64,000 nt of DNA from Oscheius tipulae (GCA_037178975.1 JASJZH010000006.1:9300001-9364000), one strand, 5' to 3'. Numbered from the stretch's first letter, positions 1 to 13,454 are shown. Numbers and translations are program-made. The notes: generated by a model not told the origin, from the sequence alone.

Positions 1-111
1 ATGGAAAAAAAGAGAGTGGGGGTATTGGGGCTTTTCAAGAACTTCGGGTGTCTGTGCCAGGCTTCCTTCAATTATAGTAACTCCCGGTTTCATGCAGCAA
101 CGGGGGCGGAA

Positions 112-181
112 ATTTTCAAGTAGACTCAACCTGTTTTTTTTTTTACCACAGTAATAAAGCAGGTTGAGTCTACTTGAAAAT
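112..181. repeat. 22-bp perfect inverted repeat (hairpin)
   Basis: Positions 112-133 are the exact reverse complement of 160-181, separated by a 26-nt T-rich loop. No coding frame crosses it. It could be a miniature element end or a structured transcript element. Confidence 0.8.
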
Positions 182-1172
182 CTTCTTCAAAATGTTACAA
201 GATTTGCTCCTGACATAAACAGGTTGACGAAAGTTTAATGCCAAGCCTTGTATCTTTTGCAAGGTTCGATGCAATCCTCATAGTTTTTGGTGCCGTTCCA
301 TTCCGGCAACTATTTCCTACTCACCCCTTGTTTTCCTCTATTGCTTTCCCGGGGTTTTTATTTTTTTAGCAGATTTGCCAAACAAACCCTATGACATACT
401 TTCTAATCCCGGAGTATCTTGCTATGTTGCAACAAATCACAGGATTAAAATTGAACCAAACTTTTGCCCCTGACATGATCGAATTAGGTCGAGCTGCATG
501 AACAAAAGAACACGGGTGGTCTTAAGCTGCTGGCTTTTCTACAATATGTGCATAATCAAGCGGTATTTCTTCATACTCCGCCTCTATCGATAAGGACTGG
601 GGACGCTAGACAGTCTGCAATCGACTCAGCAGCTGTGCGCACGCGTCTTTCTTGCCCTCTATTTTCACACTTATATCCGAATTGCGCACAATAAGGCTCT
701 GACCACCTTGAGCGCTGTATCTTTAGCCTTCTTCGCTAAACAAGGTTCTTATCGACTAGAACGCCTCTCAGCTTTGACGAATCTGCCCTCATGTGTCTAC
801 ATTAGGTAATACCAGCACCATATGCTACTTTCTTCGTTTTCCTCTATTAATCCCGGCACTCATCCTTTTCCTTCTTTTGGACTTCGAATGGTTCGAAATC
901 CTTTTTAATTTGAGCTTGCACTTTATACCATATTCTCAAGTTTTTAAACATAGTGCTTCAGAACGAGTTCCGTTCTCCAGACTATCGAGAATTTCTAGAA
1001 CAACACAAGTGTTTATGAGCTGACCGCTGGCTGACCCTCTGTCTTTGTAAACAAAAACGGTTCTAGAAACCCGCTCTATGCCACAAAACTCATGCATTGT
1101 CTTCGGCATAAATGTCGCGTCAATTGAAAAATTTTCACATAATACTTTTAGACGCTCCACGGAGGAAAGAAA
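182..1172. other. Intergenic, no gene seen
   Basis: AT-rich sequence with only short chance open frames and no conserved motif on either strand. Confidence 0.5.
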
Positions 1173-1560
1173 ATGGACGAAGAGAAGGTGCAGAAAGCAG
1201 AAGAGAACAGGGAATATTTGAAGTGGCAAGAGGATAGAAAGAGGATGGAAAATATGCGCAAGAAGTATCTGGAGGTCAACTGGGATGTTGCCGATGCTGC
1301 TTATGCCAAGAAGAAGGCCGAGCTGAAAAATGCCAAGAAGAGTTTCGACGAGCGCAGAAAGAACAAGGCGAGGTTTCTGGAGGTGTGATAACGCTTTTTA
1401 GCCTTGGATTCCCAAAAAATTAGCTGCTCTGGGATCTCTGCTCAAGAAGCGTCCTCCTTCCGAGGAGCCTAAGTTTGACTCGGAAACTTCTGGGCCGCAG
1501 ACCCCTTCGCCCGAGAAGACTCTTCTGTCGACCGAGGCTCCCATTCTGATCCAATTTCTT
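1173..1560 (+). CDS. Putative charged coiled-coil protein (partial model)
   Basis: An ATG after GGAGGAAAGAAA opens a 70-codon stretch that is almost wholly charged and predicted helical, rich in E, K and R, up to GAG at 1382, followed by a possible donor. A second open stretch at about 1424-1560 reads Pro/Ser/Glu-rich (KKRPPSEEPKF...PQTPSPEK). The two stretches do not join cleanly in frame by a normal-length intron: the obvious acceptor at about 1401 would give an intron of only 19 nt, and the one at 1423 changes frame. I do not recognise the family. Either an intron boundary is missed or the second part is not coding. Confidence 0.4.
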
Positions 1561-3065
1561 GGACAAACATGAAGGCTAGAGCAAGATAATCCTCTTTCAC
1601 GTTATTGCACGTTTTTTCTTGTACATATTCGTTGTGCGGTGATTGAAAAAGATAGAGACAGTTTCTCTGTTGACAGGCATTATTCAAGCGTATATGGTGT
1701 CGAAAGCTGTAAAACTTGACTGTGATAAACAGAGCTTTCAGTCTTGCAGCATCTTTCCTGAAATCCTCAGTTAGCTTCTTCGGCAATACGAAGACTCCCA
1801 CACAAGAAACTTTTTGGGCGTCTCTCAGGAGTGTCTGTTATACCCAGTTTAGATCCCAAACACCCTGTTTTCCAATCCTAGGTACAATCCCCGACACGTT
1901 TACGTTTTGGGGGCCAAATATAATTTCTGTTTCTCATTGAGCGCAAAATACTGATGAACGGAAGGGAGGAAAGCAATATGGAATTAGAATTGTGAGCGGG
2001 AAGCTGCTTGGATTGCAGAGATGGGTGTAAGACAGTGTCCTGGGAAATCGAGCAGCACAAAAGACTAGAAGAGAAAGAAGGGGCGTCGGAAACAATACGG
2101 AAAGGAATTTTTATGATCTACGAAACACTCTGAAAAAGGTTTGAGTCGGCAGAGAGTCTGTGAGTAACATCAGGGGTGACCGAAGGCATTTCAAAATCTG
2201 CGAGAGTCCCGCCAGTTCTCGTCCTGAAACACAAGAATGGCGCCATTGCGGGGCTTGAGGGATCGATTGCGACCTTCTCACTAACACACGATAAACTCTT
2301 TTGGATAAACAATACTTTCCACACATGCTCTGTCGGTAACATCTGATGGATGGTTTACAGCTGGTCGAAGAAGTCTGGCATTATGCGATTGGTTGACTGG
2401 CGTGCTCTTTGTCTCTGTATTTCAGTCTGTCCGTCTCTCTGTCTCTCTGTTTCTCTGTCTCTTTATCTCTTTCCCCGTATCTAAACCGAATATGCATCGT
2501 TCGAACTGGGGAGAGTAAGACTGAGATACATCACTAATCCATTAATAGAAAAAACTGCGAGGTAGTGGTCTCCAAAGTATTTCTCAACGGGTATCTCCGA
2601 TTTCCGGCTCCTCAAGTTCCATTGACGACAATTTTTCCGAGAGTGGCTTCGGAACCGATGGAATCACATGATGCTCTTATGCAGATTTCTTGCGACCAGG
2701 TGACCACAAATGACCTCTAATGGGTGGCGAGGATCTCAAATGTGAATGAGAATGAAAATTACCTTATTCTCATTTTTCTCAAAAAGTAAGGTAATCAAAG
2801 GTGTGGATAACGAATGGGCTCGGAGACCAATAGCGTTCTTCGTTTTTTGCCATCGCAGCAGGCCATCCCAGACACCCCATTACTCACAGCTCGAATGCTC
2901 ATATTTTTATGCTTTCTGTAGGTCATAGTCATCTCTTCTTTACCTTACAATACATTCTAGTAGTTGGCTTTACCAAATATCGGACAGTTTACCATTTGAA
3001 CAGTTCATTGATCAAAAACTCGACAGTGGACAGTGAGCAGTGTGGTACCGATTAGAAAAAAAAAC
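1561..3065. other. Mostly non-coding, pyrimidine-rich tracts and repeats
   Basis: No convincing gene. It contains a CTGTCTCTCTGT-type tract at about 2400-2475. One stretch at about 2217-2343 reads open on the plus strand (VLVLKHKNGAIAGLEG...) but has no supported splice partners. Confidence 0.4.
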
Positions 3066-3850
3066 CTCTCTCTTGGCCTGGCTCATATTGACCCTGTTGG
3101 CGTTGATACGGACGAGGATGATATCCATCTTCTGCGGAACGGCCCAATCGCGAATCTGAAAATAAAATGGTTTGCTCTTCGCATACATGATAGCACTATG
3201 CAGTGGAAAACACAAACCTTTCTTTTGACCATGCTCCTGGTTGGGGTGACATCGACGAGCTTGGTCTCCTTCTGTTTGCTGGTCTTGATGAAAAGGAGGG
3301 AGGGGATCCATGTTGGAATTTCAGGCGTGCGACTAAAATGGCAAAGTGTTAGAAGTGGAAAAAACGCTTCCAATATAAAAGAGTTCTTGCAGACACTGGG
3401 AATACAATAAAAAATAGTGAGTTTTCAGCATTATTTTATCAAAAACCTTTTATAAGAAGACTGTTTCGTCAAACAGGCTTTTTCACTAAATATATCCAAG
3501 AACATGAGCACAGGCCAGAATTTCGGATGCGGAGACCAATAATAGGGAGTCTGATGGTGCGGATAACATTGGGAAGCCAAACGGCACAGAGAAGAGCCCA
3601 TTGTTTTTTTTTCTATCGTCGGCGGCAGGCGTTTCCGACCCCCCATTAACACCATCTTGAAGGAATTCTCTTCAATGTACAGATAGCTCCGAAATTTTTC
3701 CCTGTCAATGACCCCTGTCGGTGAAAAAGACCTCAACCAAAAAGCCATTTGACAATTTCACGTGATGCTCTTATGCAGATTTCCCACAATCAAGGGCAAC
3801 AAGTGACCTCTGATGAGTGACGAAGATCTCATATGAGACTCAAAATCACA
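2640..3850. repeat. Diverged duplicated non-coding segments
   Basis: Two blocks occur twice in the same orientation. The block around ATGATGCTCTTATGCAGATTT is at about 2667-2760 and 3757-3845, and the block starting CGGAGACCAATA and running to an ACCCCATTA-like end is at about 2820-2883 and 3530-3652. Similarity is patchy, so these are old duplicates. The block order differs between copies. Confidence 0.5.
3066..3332 (-). CDS. Two exons of an unidentified gene
   Basis: On the minus strand an exon at 3332-3218 (115 nt) and one at 3155-3066 (90 nt) are each bounded by good signals (TTTTAG and TTTTCAG acceptors, GTTTGT and GTTTTT donors). They join in phase through a 62-nt intron. The peptide reads TPEIPTWIPSLLFIKTSKQK...VDVTPTRSMVKRK, then IRDWAVPQKMDIILVRINAN...MSQAKRE. 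Codon content looks genuine, but I do not recognise the family and found no first or last exon. It could be a fragment of a larger gene or a decayed one. Confidence 0.4.
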
Positions 3851-5671
3851 TTATTCCCTCGGTGCAAAAATGTCTTTTGTTCAGGTTCCGCATTCTGGCG
3901 GCGAAGAGGACGGCAGTTGGCACTTGATCGAGGAGCCCTTCTCGTATTATGCGGAACTCTTGGTTGTCTTTTGTTTCGTCTTCTTTCGGTTACACTATTG
4001 ATCTCATTCTGCACAGTCTTCTCTGCAGCTGCAACACTTTTTGCAAAAACACTACGTAGTAGTAGTAGGAAGACACACTCTGCGCAATTTATAGCCATTT
4101 GCATATTGCGTGATGGCACGTAGTACTCACATGTACAAGGATGTCTGCCTCTCTATGTCTCTGTCTCTCAATTCTGTCTTTAAAGTTTCTGAGTATTTCT
4201 CAAAGATTAGAAAACCAAACGACGATAAACAAAAAAAAACTTGAACCGTTCTATGAGCTTTTCACAACGTCGCGAAGCGCGCAATCAACTCTCCTTCCTC
4301 GTGGCACTTTTCGTAAGATGACGTAGGCGTTTTGTTCATTTGTCCAAATAAAACCCCGTCCCGGGAACCCGGTCGCGTCGTTGCCCATTACACCTGGCAT
4401 TCCCAGCATCCATGCTCTCACTCACCAATACGCATAAACTCTCCGAAATAGATAAGAACTCGGTTTGAGTGTCTCTGTTTGCACAATAGTTACGTCTTTT
4501 TGGAGAAGAACACTCTCTTGGAAGAGAGAGTGAAAGAGAGCGACCGAGATCAATGCTTGATTATCAGTCCGGCTGGACCCTGTCGGCAACTTCATTTTTT
4601 GTGTGTACTGCAGCAAAAAGCTGCTCTCGTTTCCCACCCCAACACTCTTCCGGGGGCCTAAAGGCACAGGCGTCAGCAGTATACTTTTGACGTCATCAGT
4701 TCAGCAGAAATTGTCCAGTTTGGTGTTTTATGCGTAATCCCTTTGAAAAACGTTTCTGCCTGCTATTTACAGCTTTGCATTTCGGTCTTTCGACGACCCC
4801 AACAGTGCAGCACCAAGGCCACCGGCGAGGCGCCCTATTCCCACCAACAAGGCATCTAACGGTTCTGGTGCTTTTCTACTCGACATCTTTACTGCGAGAG
4901 TGTCGAGTTTCGAAGTTTGAAGGCTCCTCTGGGTTGCCTCTTAGATTGCACGCAGTTGCGCGCGTCGTTGCCGAGTGGTTTATTTGAGCTGGCGATCTGC
5001 TTACGCTTCGTGCTTACGTAGCTGCCTTGGCAAAAAAAGGTGGTCGTGTGAACTCTATTAAAATTACACTCTAATCTTTGTTAACACGAACAGCTGCTCC
5101 TTTCCTATGTTGATCGACGCAGATCGTCCACTGGAGGAAAGGCAAACTTCCTTCTTTCTCCTACACTTTGTATCTATTGCGGCACTCAGACCCCACCAAA
5201 TCAGATTTCCAAAAAGAGGATTCCAAAGTTAAAGGGGAGAGGGCTGCGGCCGGGGGCGACTGATTGTTCTCTGTGCTTAGAGGCCGGTGCGCTTGGCGGC
5301 CCAGCCGCGCCCGCCACAACCCCCCGCTCTCTCTGCATCCTCGTTATTGCTTGTGGATTCCCGCCAATTTTCAGTTGGCTGCTTTAGACGGCAAAAAACA
5401 GCTGGTTCTTTGAGCTTCGCACCTTGTCTCTCTGTAGAAAGTTGTACTCAAGGCGCCGAAGAAACGCTGGAAGTGGATCATCGAGTAGCACAATTTGCTC
5501 TAAGCAAATATTCTTTGGACTTCTCCCAGGCAACCGCGTTCACAGCAGTTTTTCCGGCGTCTCTCTCACTCTTCCAATTTTAAGATTTTACAATTTTCTC
5601 CCAATCCATTCTCGGCATTAGTCACTCGCATTTCCACGTTGCTTTTAATCGAAAGTGGTTTTTTTGCAGCA
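3851..5671. other. Region upstream of the forkhead gene, no gene seen
   Basis: Several open frames of 60-98 codons occur on both strands, but they overlap one another and lack family features. A TCTCTGTCTCTC tract lies at about 4150. The TTTTTTGCAG just before the forkhead ATG at 5672 may be a 5' UTR acceptor or a trans-splice site. Confidence 0.4.
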
Positions 5672-7324
5672 ATGGAAGACGCGGGTTCCTTCAGCGGCAT
5701 GAGCCTTATGCTCTCAGCTGGCATCTCCAATAATCTCGACGACGATATGTGGTGCTGTTACCCTGGCTTCGGAGATGATAAACCAGGTATATCTTTCTTT
5801 TTTTTTGAGTTTATTACCAGCTTTAAGATAACGTCTCGTTGGAAGATTCTGCCGGAAACTCTCCTAGTTCGCTATTCTCGCTAGATGATCATGACTTTTC
5901 CTTACCGAACTCCACCAGTTCATCTAGTTTCAGCAGTCCACTTCCCTCATTTGATGCAGATCTCGAAAGTAAGCATTTTGTCGTATATTTTCAATAATTT
6001 TCCTCTTCCAGGTACCACATTTCCTAATCTTGATCTCACGCCCCTGCTTGATCCCTCTATAGCTTTTCCGGCCACTCCGAAAGAAGAAACAAAGCCTAAC
6101 CCGGCCAGACGTCCAGTCATGGGTAGTTAATTTTTAGCCATTTCTGAAACGTTCAAATTTAGTGCGGAAACGAATGCGTGAATGTTCGATGGTCTGCTGG
6201 CTCTTCCGGACACTTTTAACCTCGGAATACCGTGCTCTCCCCCTAAACGCCATCTTTGAAATCTTCGAAGATACAGTGAGTTGCTATGCCCATGCCTTCC
6301 CATGTCTTATCTGTCTATAATCTGCGTAGCAGAGGCAATGTATGACGTGTTGACTAGGGTCCAAACCATCACACTGAGTCAAGGGTAATTGAGGCTTGGA
6401 TACGCTGTAGCCTTGAAATCGCCATAAAAAAAGCTGATTTCTTTGCAAGAGGGCCAATCCAGTTGCAGCTTTTCTCTGCAAATCTAGAGACCAGATAAGA
6501 TGTTTACATTTTCAGAATCCATCCTCGGCCCACGGACGCCATTGGCGACAATCTATTCGGCATTGCCTAATGTCATCTTCGGTCTTTGTACGCGTTCTCA
6601 CCCCAAATGTGAGTTCTTTTTAAAAAAAAATCTTTGTCGTTAAAAGAATAGTGAGCGCGAGTCTGTGTAATACTCTGTGCCATACGGCCTCTCACTTGTT
6701 GACATGTGGAGATCCCTGATCGAGACCGCGGTCCTTGACAGATTATCAAGGAACTTTGAACGATATATGAGAATATAGCTCTGGACAAACACAAACAAGT
6801 TACAGCCCTGATTGATTATTTTTTAGCCTCGCAAAGACTTCCTCGTTATGAATGAGGCAGGATCTTGGTGGACTGTGCACCCGGACTGCGAGGCCGCTTG
6901 CGCAGAGGACGTCTTTCGGCCTGGACTCGCACACAAATGCCCACCAAATAGTGGAGGAGGTGTCATCAGGTAGAAGCTCGTTGTTTCTGATTGAGTCACA
7001 CGTTTAGGGTCAGGACATTCCGAGTGGACGACTCTCAAGAAGTTGCACGTCGGGAGCAACATCAGCCGCAATCCGTCAAGGAAAAGTGGAAGGGTGACAG
7101 ACTGTTTGCCAACAGGCGGCGACCAATGTAGATCCATTTTTTGTCACATTTTTCACTCCAATATTTAGGACAAGAAACGCAGTGCCCATGAGATCTTCCA
7201 TACAGTATAAGGCAATGTCTGCAAATGTTTCTCGCGGAAACCACCTGGTCGTGGATCACGAAGAAGAGGTAAATTTGCCATTTTTTTCCGTAATACAAAG
7301 TCTAGTTTTCAGGTCATCGGGTAG
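5672..7324 (+). CDS. Divergent forkhead (FOX) transcription factor
   Basis: Nine exons join in phase (5672-5786, 5828-5968, 6012-6122, 6163-6275, 6516-6608, 6827-6969, 7008-7127, 7169-7268, 7313-7324), giving about 315 aa. The N-terminus is acidic and Ser/Pro/Asp-rich, as in activation regions. A winged helix follows at residues about 122-200: helix 2 LPLNAIFEIFEDT, recognition helix HWRQSIRHCLMSSSVFVRV, and the wing strand GSWWTVHP. In typical FOX proteins the third helix reads WQNSIRHNLS. Here the first Asn is Gln and the second is Cys, while Arg and His remain. A basic tail (FANRRRP) may be a nuclear signal. The 240-nt intron 4 lies inside the domain. The family call is firm; the FOX class cannot be assigned. 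Confidence 0.88.
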
Positions 7325-10237
7325 ACTCTTTTTCACGGACATAGGCATCGAAAAGCACTCAATTAATAGACACTCATATCATATTAACCGCTTTATCACC
7401 TCCTCGTTAGAAATTTGAAAAGTAGGGTTAATAGTTCTGGTACTGATCACGGTGATCACACGTGTATCGGAGCCACAATTCATACTGGGTACCTCACAAT
7501 CATAAGTCTCCTAGCAATGATTAATCACGTTAGTTCTTTCACTCCCCTTCCATTTATAGAAATTAGTGTTTATCGTTCTCATTTTTGCTTGTTTTCTCAT
7601 CTTTTAATAATTTCTATGTGACGATAAAACTTCTCTTTGTACCCATGGCTATTCACCTGTCGACGTGCGCAAATGACATGGGGACCTAGCAATCTGTGTT
7701 CTCTTACCAAGCATAGTCAATAATCGTTTCTTTTTTCGGACTTCCGCCTTTGAATCACGCTAGACATGTTTTGAAGATACTTAGTTGCTGTTATATAGTG
7801 TGGAGATTCTTCGTTTCAAATTCAGTTGGATGCTGCGCGTTTTTGCAAATGCTATTTTTCTAAACTTTGATGCTTGTTCTTTAAGCTCTGAAGCACGCAA
7901 AAGCAAAATTCTGATTCATTTAACCTCTGAAGCACGCAGCTTCAATCACTCATGCGAGTTTGTAAGACCAGGTTATTCAATTTGGAGCCATGTTAATGCG
8001 ACTTCAACAGTATTTTCATACCTAGGAGCCCAAGTTAACGTTTCTATTCTACCAAATCGTTCCTGGTATTAGTCGAGATCGTTCCAACCACGCTTGCTGT
8101 AATTAATGACAGAAGTGTTCTGATATGCAAATGGTTTAACTACGACATGATAGCACATATTATAGACAGAGCTAATTTGACGGAAAGTAATAGCAAAAAT
8201 CAGATAGTTGACTTTCGATGTGCCCTGGAAAGGTTTGTGGAATAAGTACCTATCATTGTGATGAATATCGACCAAAACAAATCATGGAACTGAAAATATG
8301 TACGATAAAAGACATTTGTTACTGTGCACCTTACACTATTTTCGATGCTTCCAACTCCAAAGCACCTGTCCCGTGTTATATGCCTCTAAGTGGGTGATAT
8401 TTGCACTACAGGCTCTTTTTTTTCTCTAAATTTGTTACGTGTACTAGAGGAGATCTAAAAACTATTGTGACACGTTCCCGCTCAATCCAATTTTGTGCCG
8501 GTCTAATAATCCATGTGTTAGCCGGCTGCCCGCCATGTACGCTTGCAGATAATTATGGTACAGACTTGAAGACCGAATTTAAAATTATTTTCGGGCTCGA
8601 AAGCCTGTTCGAAAATGGCGCGCAATTCAAAGTATTTTGCCGCGGATAGCTTGAATGATATAGCATCATTTTATAGCAGTACAAAGGACATTGTTCTCTT
8701 GTTCTAGTAGTCTGATGATCTCAATTCTAACCCAATTCGACGACTTCACCTGTCCTCTTCTCTGATTTCATCGTATGTGAGCCATTCGCTCACCTGCTAG
8801 AGGTCTTTCTTATAAATTTCTGGATAGTATTTGTCCCCTTCAAATGTTATCATTTGTCGGCACAAAGCTTGTTTCCGTTTCACTTTGGCGGAAGTTATTA
8901 AAACTAATTCGATGGGGAAGTTTGAAATTACAGTTTGTACGATGATGGAAAAGGTTCCGTAGCATGGTAATTACATATTTATACCTTGTAATGTACCGCT
9001 TTTCTCCTTGACTGTTTTCATTCGAGTTCCTACAATTCCTAGAGGCAACGTCTTTGATCTAAATATTGAACTGGTAATTATAGACTAAGTTATTTCTTGC
9101 TTAAAATTATTTTCATTCTTTAACTGCTCTCGACATAGTATTTGAACTGTTCCGTACATCAATAGAGTCATACTTTCGAATAGCCTCGGGTATCTGAGCA
9201 ACCGTAAAGCATTCTCGAATCGTTCTTCCAATTCTTTCATGGTAGTTTTCCTCTAGAAGGATCGAGTTTAACGTACTCCTTTAAAATCTTCTCGCATTTT
9301 AGTGTTTATAGCTGCTTTTATCCCAAGAATAGTATATTTTGGTCCGTAAAAAGTTTCACTCTCTATTACAAAAATTTGCGGGAGTTATTCCGTTTTTAAA
9401 AGGTACTATTGTCGTGTGCTGAACACTACAACTATTATAGACAAAGTGCGTGGAATGTTTGAGGGGCGCGAGCTATTTCACATTAATGATCCTTCTTTCC
9501 TCACATTTCCCAAAAAAGTACATTTTGCGTGTCTACAACACTTCACAAAGTAATCAAACTATGTGTCTTCTAGTTTGACCTCCTTTGAGGCAACCATTCT
9601 GATCCTTTGGCAACTATGGAGAATGTACAGTACCGGGTAACCAGTCTACAGTTCCAGTTTCAATGATACCTGAACGCCCAAGCAAAATCCATTTCTTGTA
9701 CCTAGCAATTAAATTTTCAGGTAGCGAACTCTCCGGTTATGGCTGTAGCTCTTCAACAAAAACTTATTATTTAGTTCGTTACCGCCTACAGTTTTCTAAT
9801 ATTTCACAGAGATCTTTTTGAAACATCAATTCCCCTTCGCCAGCATATTTGAATGGCAGACGCCAATCCCGCTTCGGTACCTATTATAGTCATCTTAAAA
9901 GTCCAATAAAATTAATTATCCTGGCTAAGTGAGTGTGTCGCCGCTCGAAGATCGTAACGTCATCAACTCTTTTTTCCGATTCCCTCAGTCTGGGAAAACT
10001 ACAATTTTTCTGTGAATCGTAGTGTTTTCTTGATCTATAGTGTTCAATAGACTTGGATCCTCGGTGATCCACTTAAAAGACCAGGCTTTCTATCACTTCC
10101 GATAGACTATTAGAAGTTCTCTCTCCACACAAGTTGATTATTCTGCGAAGCAGCTGTCAGTCGACGATGTCGCAGCATTTCTTATTGCCCACTCTTTTTC
10201 CACTTTACCTATTGTATCTAGATGACATTTCAGACTT
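7325..10237. other. Intergenic, 2.9 kb, no gene seen
   Basis: AT-rich. The longest frames are under 100 codons and show no splice-bounded exons. A short internal repeat around GAAGCACGCA occurs at 7890 and 7932. It may hold regulatory DNA of the flanking forkhead and G-alpha genes, but nothing specific can be read. Confidence 0.5.
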
Positions 10238-12494
10238 ATGGGCGTTTGCCAAAGTTTTCTACTTAGTGATGAGGAGAAGAAGGCCTTCGTCACGAGCAGG
10301 TCCATAGATCAGGACCTGAAAGAAGATGCCGATGCCGGGAAAACCATCATGAAACTTCTATTGTTAGGTAAGAACGTGAGGAAATGAGGCCGAGAATAGG
10401 TACAGTAGTTTGAAAACAAGTGGGGGAGAAAATTATATTGTAGAACTGCTGTCAACATTCAGTAATGGAGGCCAATAAGAACAAGTTTTTAAAGGTTATA
10501 TACAAGCTATAATTCTTGTCTTAACGTATCTCTCACACTATGTATTCTCACTCTTGCCGTTAACTGCCACTTTCAAATTCAGCCAATAACTGTTTCTACC
10601 GTCTCTGCAGCTCAAACCTCATCCATGACAGAATCACAATAACCGGCAAGTAATAGGTTTGCGCCATCTTTTAAATAGGAGTAGTTGTTTTCCTTTTTAG
10701 CACAGCTCTTCAAAGTTATAATATTTGACACGGTCTGCAACATTGCAAAACATGTGAGTGTGGCAATAGCGTAATGACCAGTTTGTAGAAATGAATCACA
10801 GAGTTCATGTCAGGTCTCAGAATGCATGCCTTGAATTCGAAGTCTTCTTGTTAAGAATAAGGTAGCAAGTCCCCTGATACTTAGAGTTGAATGTTTATAA
10901 CATTTCATAGCTTAATCGTTATACTTTCGAGCTAATGTGCTAGTCTTGGTCCTAGAATGGCACCACACCTGTATTCCACATTGGAAAAAATTACATAAGC
11001 ACTCGTTGATCCATATTTTTTTTTCGCAAATCACGCCCGCGAGCACTGAACATCATTTAAAAAACATGAAAACACGGTAAAGAGCAATCGAATAACATGC
11101 AGCACACATCACATAGAATTTTCAGGTCCTGGGGAAAGTGGAAAAAGTACGGTTCTCAAACAGATGAAGTAAGCCATCTTAAGATACAGCGTTCAAAAAA
11201 CGTTTTAAGGATTATTCATTTAAATGGTTTTTCCGAAGAAGAGCTAAAAAATCGTCGTCCCGGCGTCTACTACAATGTTATAGACTCCATGCTTCAACTG
11301 CTGATTGGAGTTGAGGATCTGTTTTTGAGCCTGACACCGGAGAGACAAGTACTTAAGCATTTAAGCACTATACAAGTTCGTATTCCAGATCGAGGCTGAC
11401 TTATTGAAAAGCATTGAAATTAAGGACATTAACGACACTATTGACGATGTAAACATACACATTTTAATAGGCTAAACTCAATATTTAGGTTCTCATAGAC
11501 GCTGTCAAAAACCTCTGGGAGGATAAAATTGTAAGGGAAGCCTATGGTCGAAGGAGTGAATTTCAACTTAATGACAGTTCCGCTTAGTCAGTTTATTTCT
11601 TGGACACAACCGTTCTTTTAGCTTTTTCGACGCGATTGAACGAATCAGACTGCCGAGTTATATACCCACACAGCAGGATGTACTCATGACCAGGGTGCCG
11701 ACGAGCGGAATCCAAGAGATGAGATATACTTACAAGCAGATTACTTTCAGGTTTGTGGTATCAGAAACACTGTTCAATGTCACTTTAGGATATTTGATAT
11801 GGGTGGACAGAGGACAGAGAGACGGAAATGGCTGCACTGTTTCGATTGTGTCGACGCCATCATGTTCATTGTAGCCATTTCGGAGTACGATCAGACTATT
11901 CGAGAGGACAATTCCACGGTAAAAGAAACTACATTCAATAGTTTGCGTCAAAACTTGAGAGAAACAGAAAAACAGAAGAACAGAGCAACAGAGAGACAGA
12001 GAGACAATGAGGCAGAGAGATTCCATTGAAAAAACGATGATTCAAAATTTGGCACGTACTATACACTTTTTTCAGAACCGAATGAGAGAGTCCCTGAACC
12101 TCTTCGCCACCATCATTAATAATCCCTACTTTGCTAAATCCCAAGCTATTCTCTTTCTGAACAAGAAGGATCTCTTCGAGGAGAAAATCAAGAGAGTTCC
12201 CCTTTCCCTCCATTTCCCGAAGTTCAAAGGTGGGTGTATTTTTGTTTTCTATGAAATTCTGCATTTTAGGAGAGGATACCTTGGAATCAGGCTCAACCTA
12301 CTTTAGAAAGTTTTTCGAAAGACTGAAGAAGGATCAAGAGAAAACACTTTATACCCATCTCACGTGTGCTACAGATACAAATCAGGTAAACCTGACATCT
12401 GATTTAAATAATCCGTATTCAGGTACAATTGGTCTTGAACAACGCCACCGACATGATTATAGCCAATAACTTTAAGCAGACTGGTGTTGCTTAG
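10238..12494 (+). CDS. Heterotrimeric G protein alpha subunit
   Basis: Ten exons (10238-10367, 11126-11168, 11210-11348, 11389-11448, 11489-11586, 11622-11750, 11789-11918, 12076-12229, 12270-12385, 12423-12494) join to 356 aa, the normal G-alpha length. The N-terminus MGVCQS offers Gly2 for myristoylation and Cys4 for palmitoylation. All GTP-binding motifs are present: P-loop GPGESGKST, switch [13 protein letters not shown] (catalytic Arg and Mg-binding Thr kept), switch II DMGGQR (catalytic Gln kept), NKKD and TCAT. The C-terminus NNFKQTGVA has no Cys at -4, so it should be insensitive to pertussis toxin and has its own receptor specificity. It is probably one of the nematode-type divergent alphas that couple sensory or neuronal receptors. 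Intron 1 is 758 nt; intron 7 carries an AGACAGAG-rich tract. Confidence 0.95.
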
Positions 12495-13454
12495 ATCGGA
12501 AGAAAGTAGAGGACGTGACAGTACGGGTACGCTTAACCGTCATGGCGAAGTTTGGATGTGTCGGGTTTATTGTACATGTGATACACGATAAACGATTCAA
12601 GCTAAACGAATATAGTTGACGTGGTATTTGTAGCCGGGGCAGGAGACTTGCAGGGTGTACTGAAACTTCATTGCTTTAGAAGAAGGGAGTATTGTACAGT
12701 TTTGATATCTTTTGTGTCCTATCGTTTTGTTTCCAAGCTTGCAGCTATAACTATGATGTAAACATCTTCTATAATCCTAGAGAAACAAGTTGAACCTGAG
12801 TTATGACCTTGACGAAGAAGTATGAAAGCAGTCTGCTATCGTTAGACTGTAGTTTTAAAAACATGACTGTCAGCCTCTTAAGCATTGTATGTTCATTTGT
12901 GTTTCAAACATTTCGATCGTTTACACAGTTCATGTCTGCCCTAAGCTGAAACATTGTAAGACTTGATTCTGCCAATAAGCTGTTCTTAATCAAACCATCT
13001 GAGCACTATCTTCTTTAGGATACAACCAGCTTCGTAATGCGCTGTAGAACTTAGTTTCAGTGGGACAAAAAGCAAGTTCTAGAGCGCATCCAAAGTTGTA
13101 TTGCAGCCCAATTTTGGCAATAACTGTTACTGAACAACAAACTTCTAGACAACATAATTGGCTCGCTTCTGTTTCGTGAACTCGGACAGACAAACAAACA
13201 AACAGACGGAGTCCGCCACAAAAGTCATCGCGCTTTAGATAGTAAAGACGTCTAGCTCATAAGAGAACTTGTCTATAGCATTTTGACTCTTGAAGTGGCA
13301 AATAAAGAAAGAGAACTCAAGCTGCTCTGTTTATGTTTATCATATTGTTGTTAGATCAACTAGCTTCGTGGAAAACTTTTAGGTTTATGCTATAGTTAGG
13401 TATGCTGATATTCATCTTGCCGCAGAAAAATTGTTTCTGTCATATATGTCGCAT
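12495..13454. other. Intergenic, no gene seen
   Basis: Spacer between the G-alpha gene and a convergent small gene. An AATAAA-like motif sits near 13300. No coding signal was found. Confidence 0.5.

Noticed and set aside
3829-4123. Overlapping 96-codon frames on both strands
   Set aside because: They are mirror shadows without splice signals or recognisable content.
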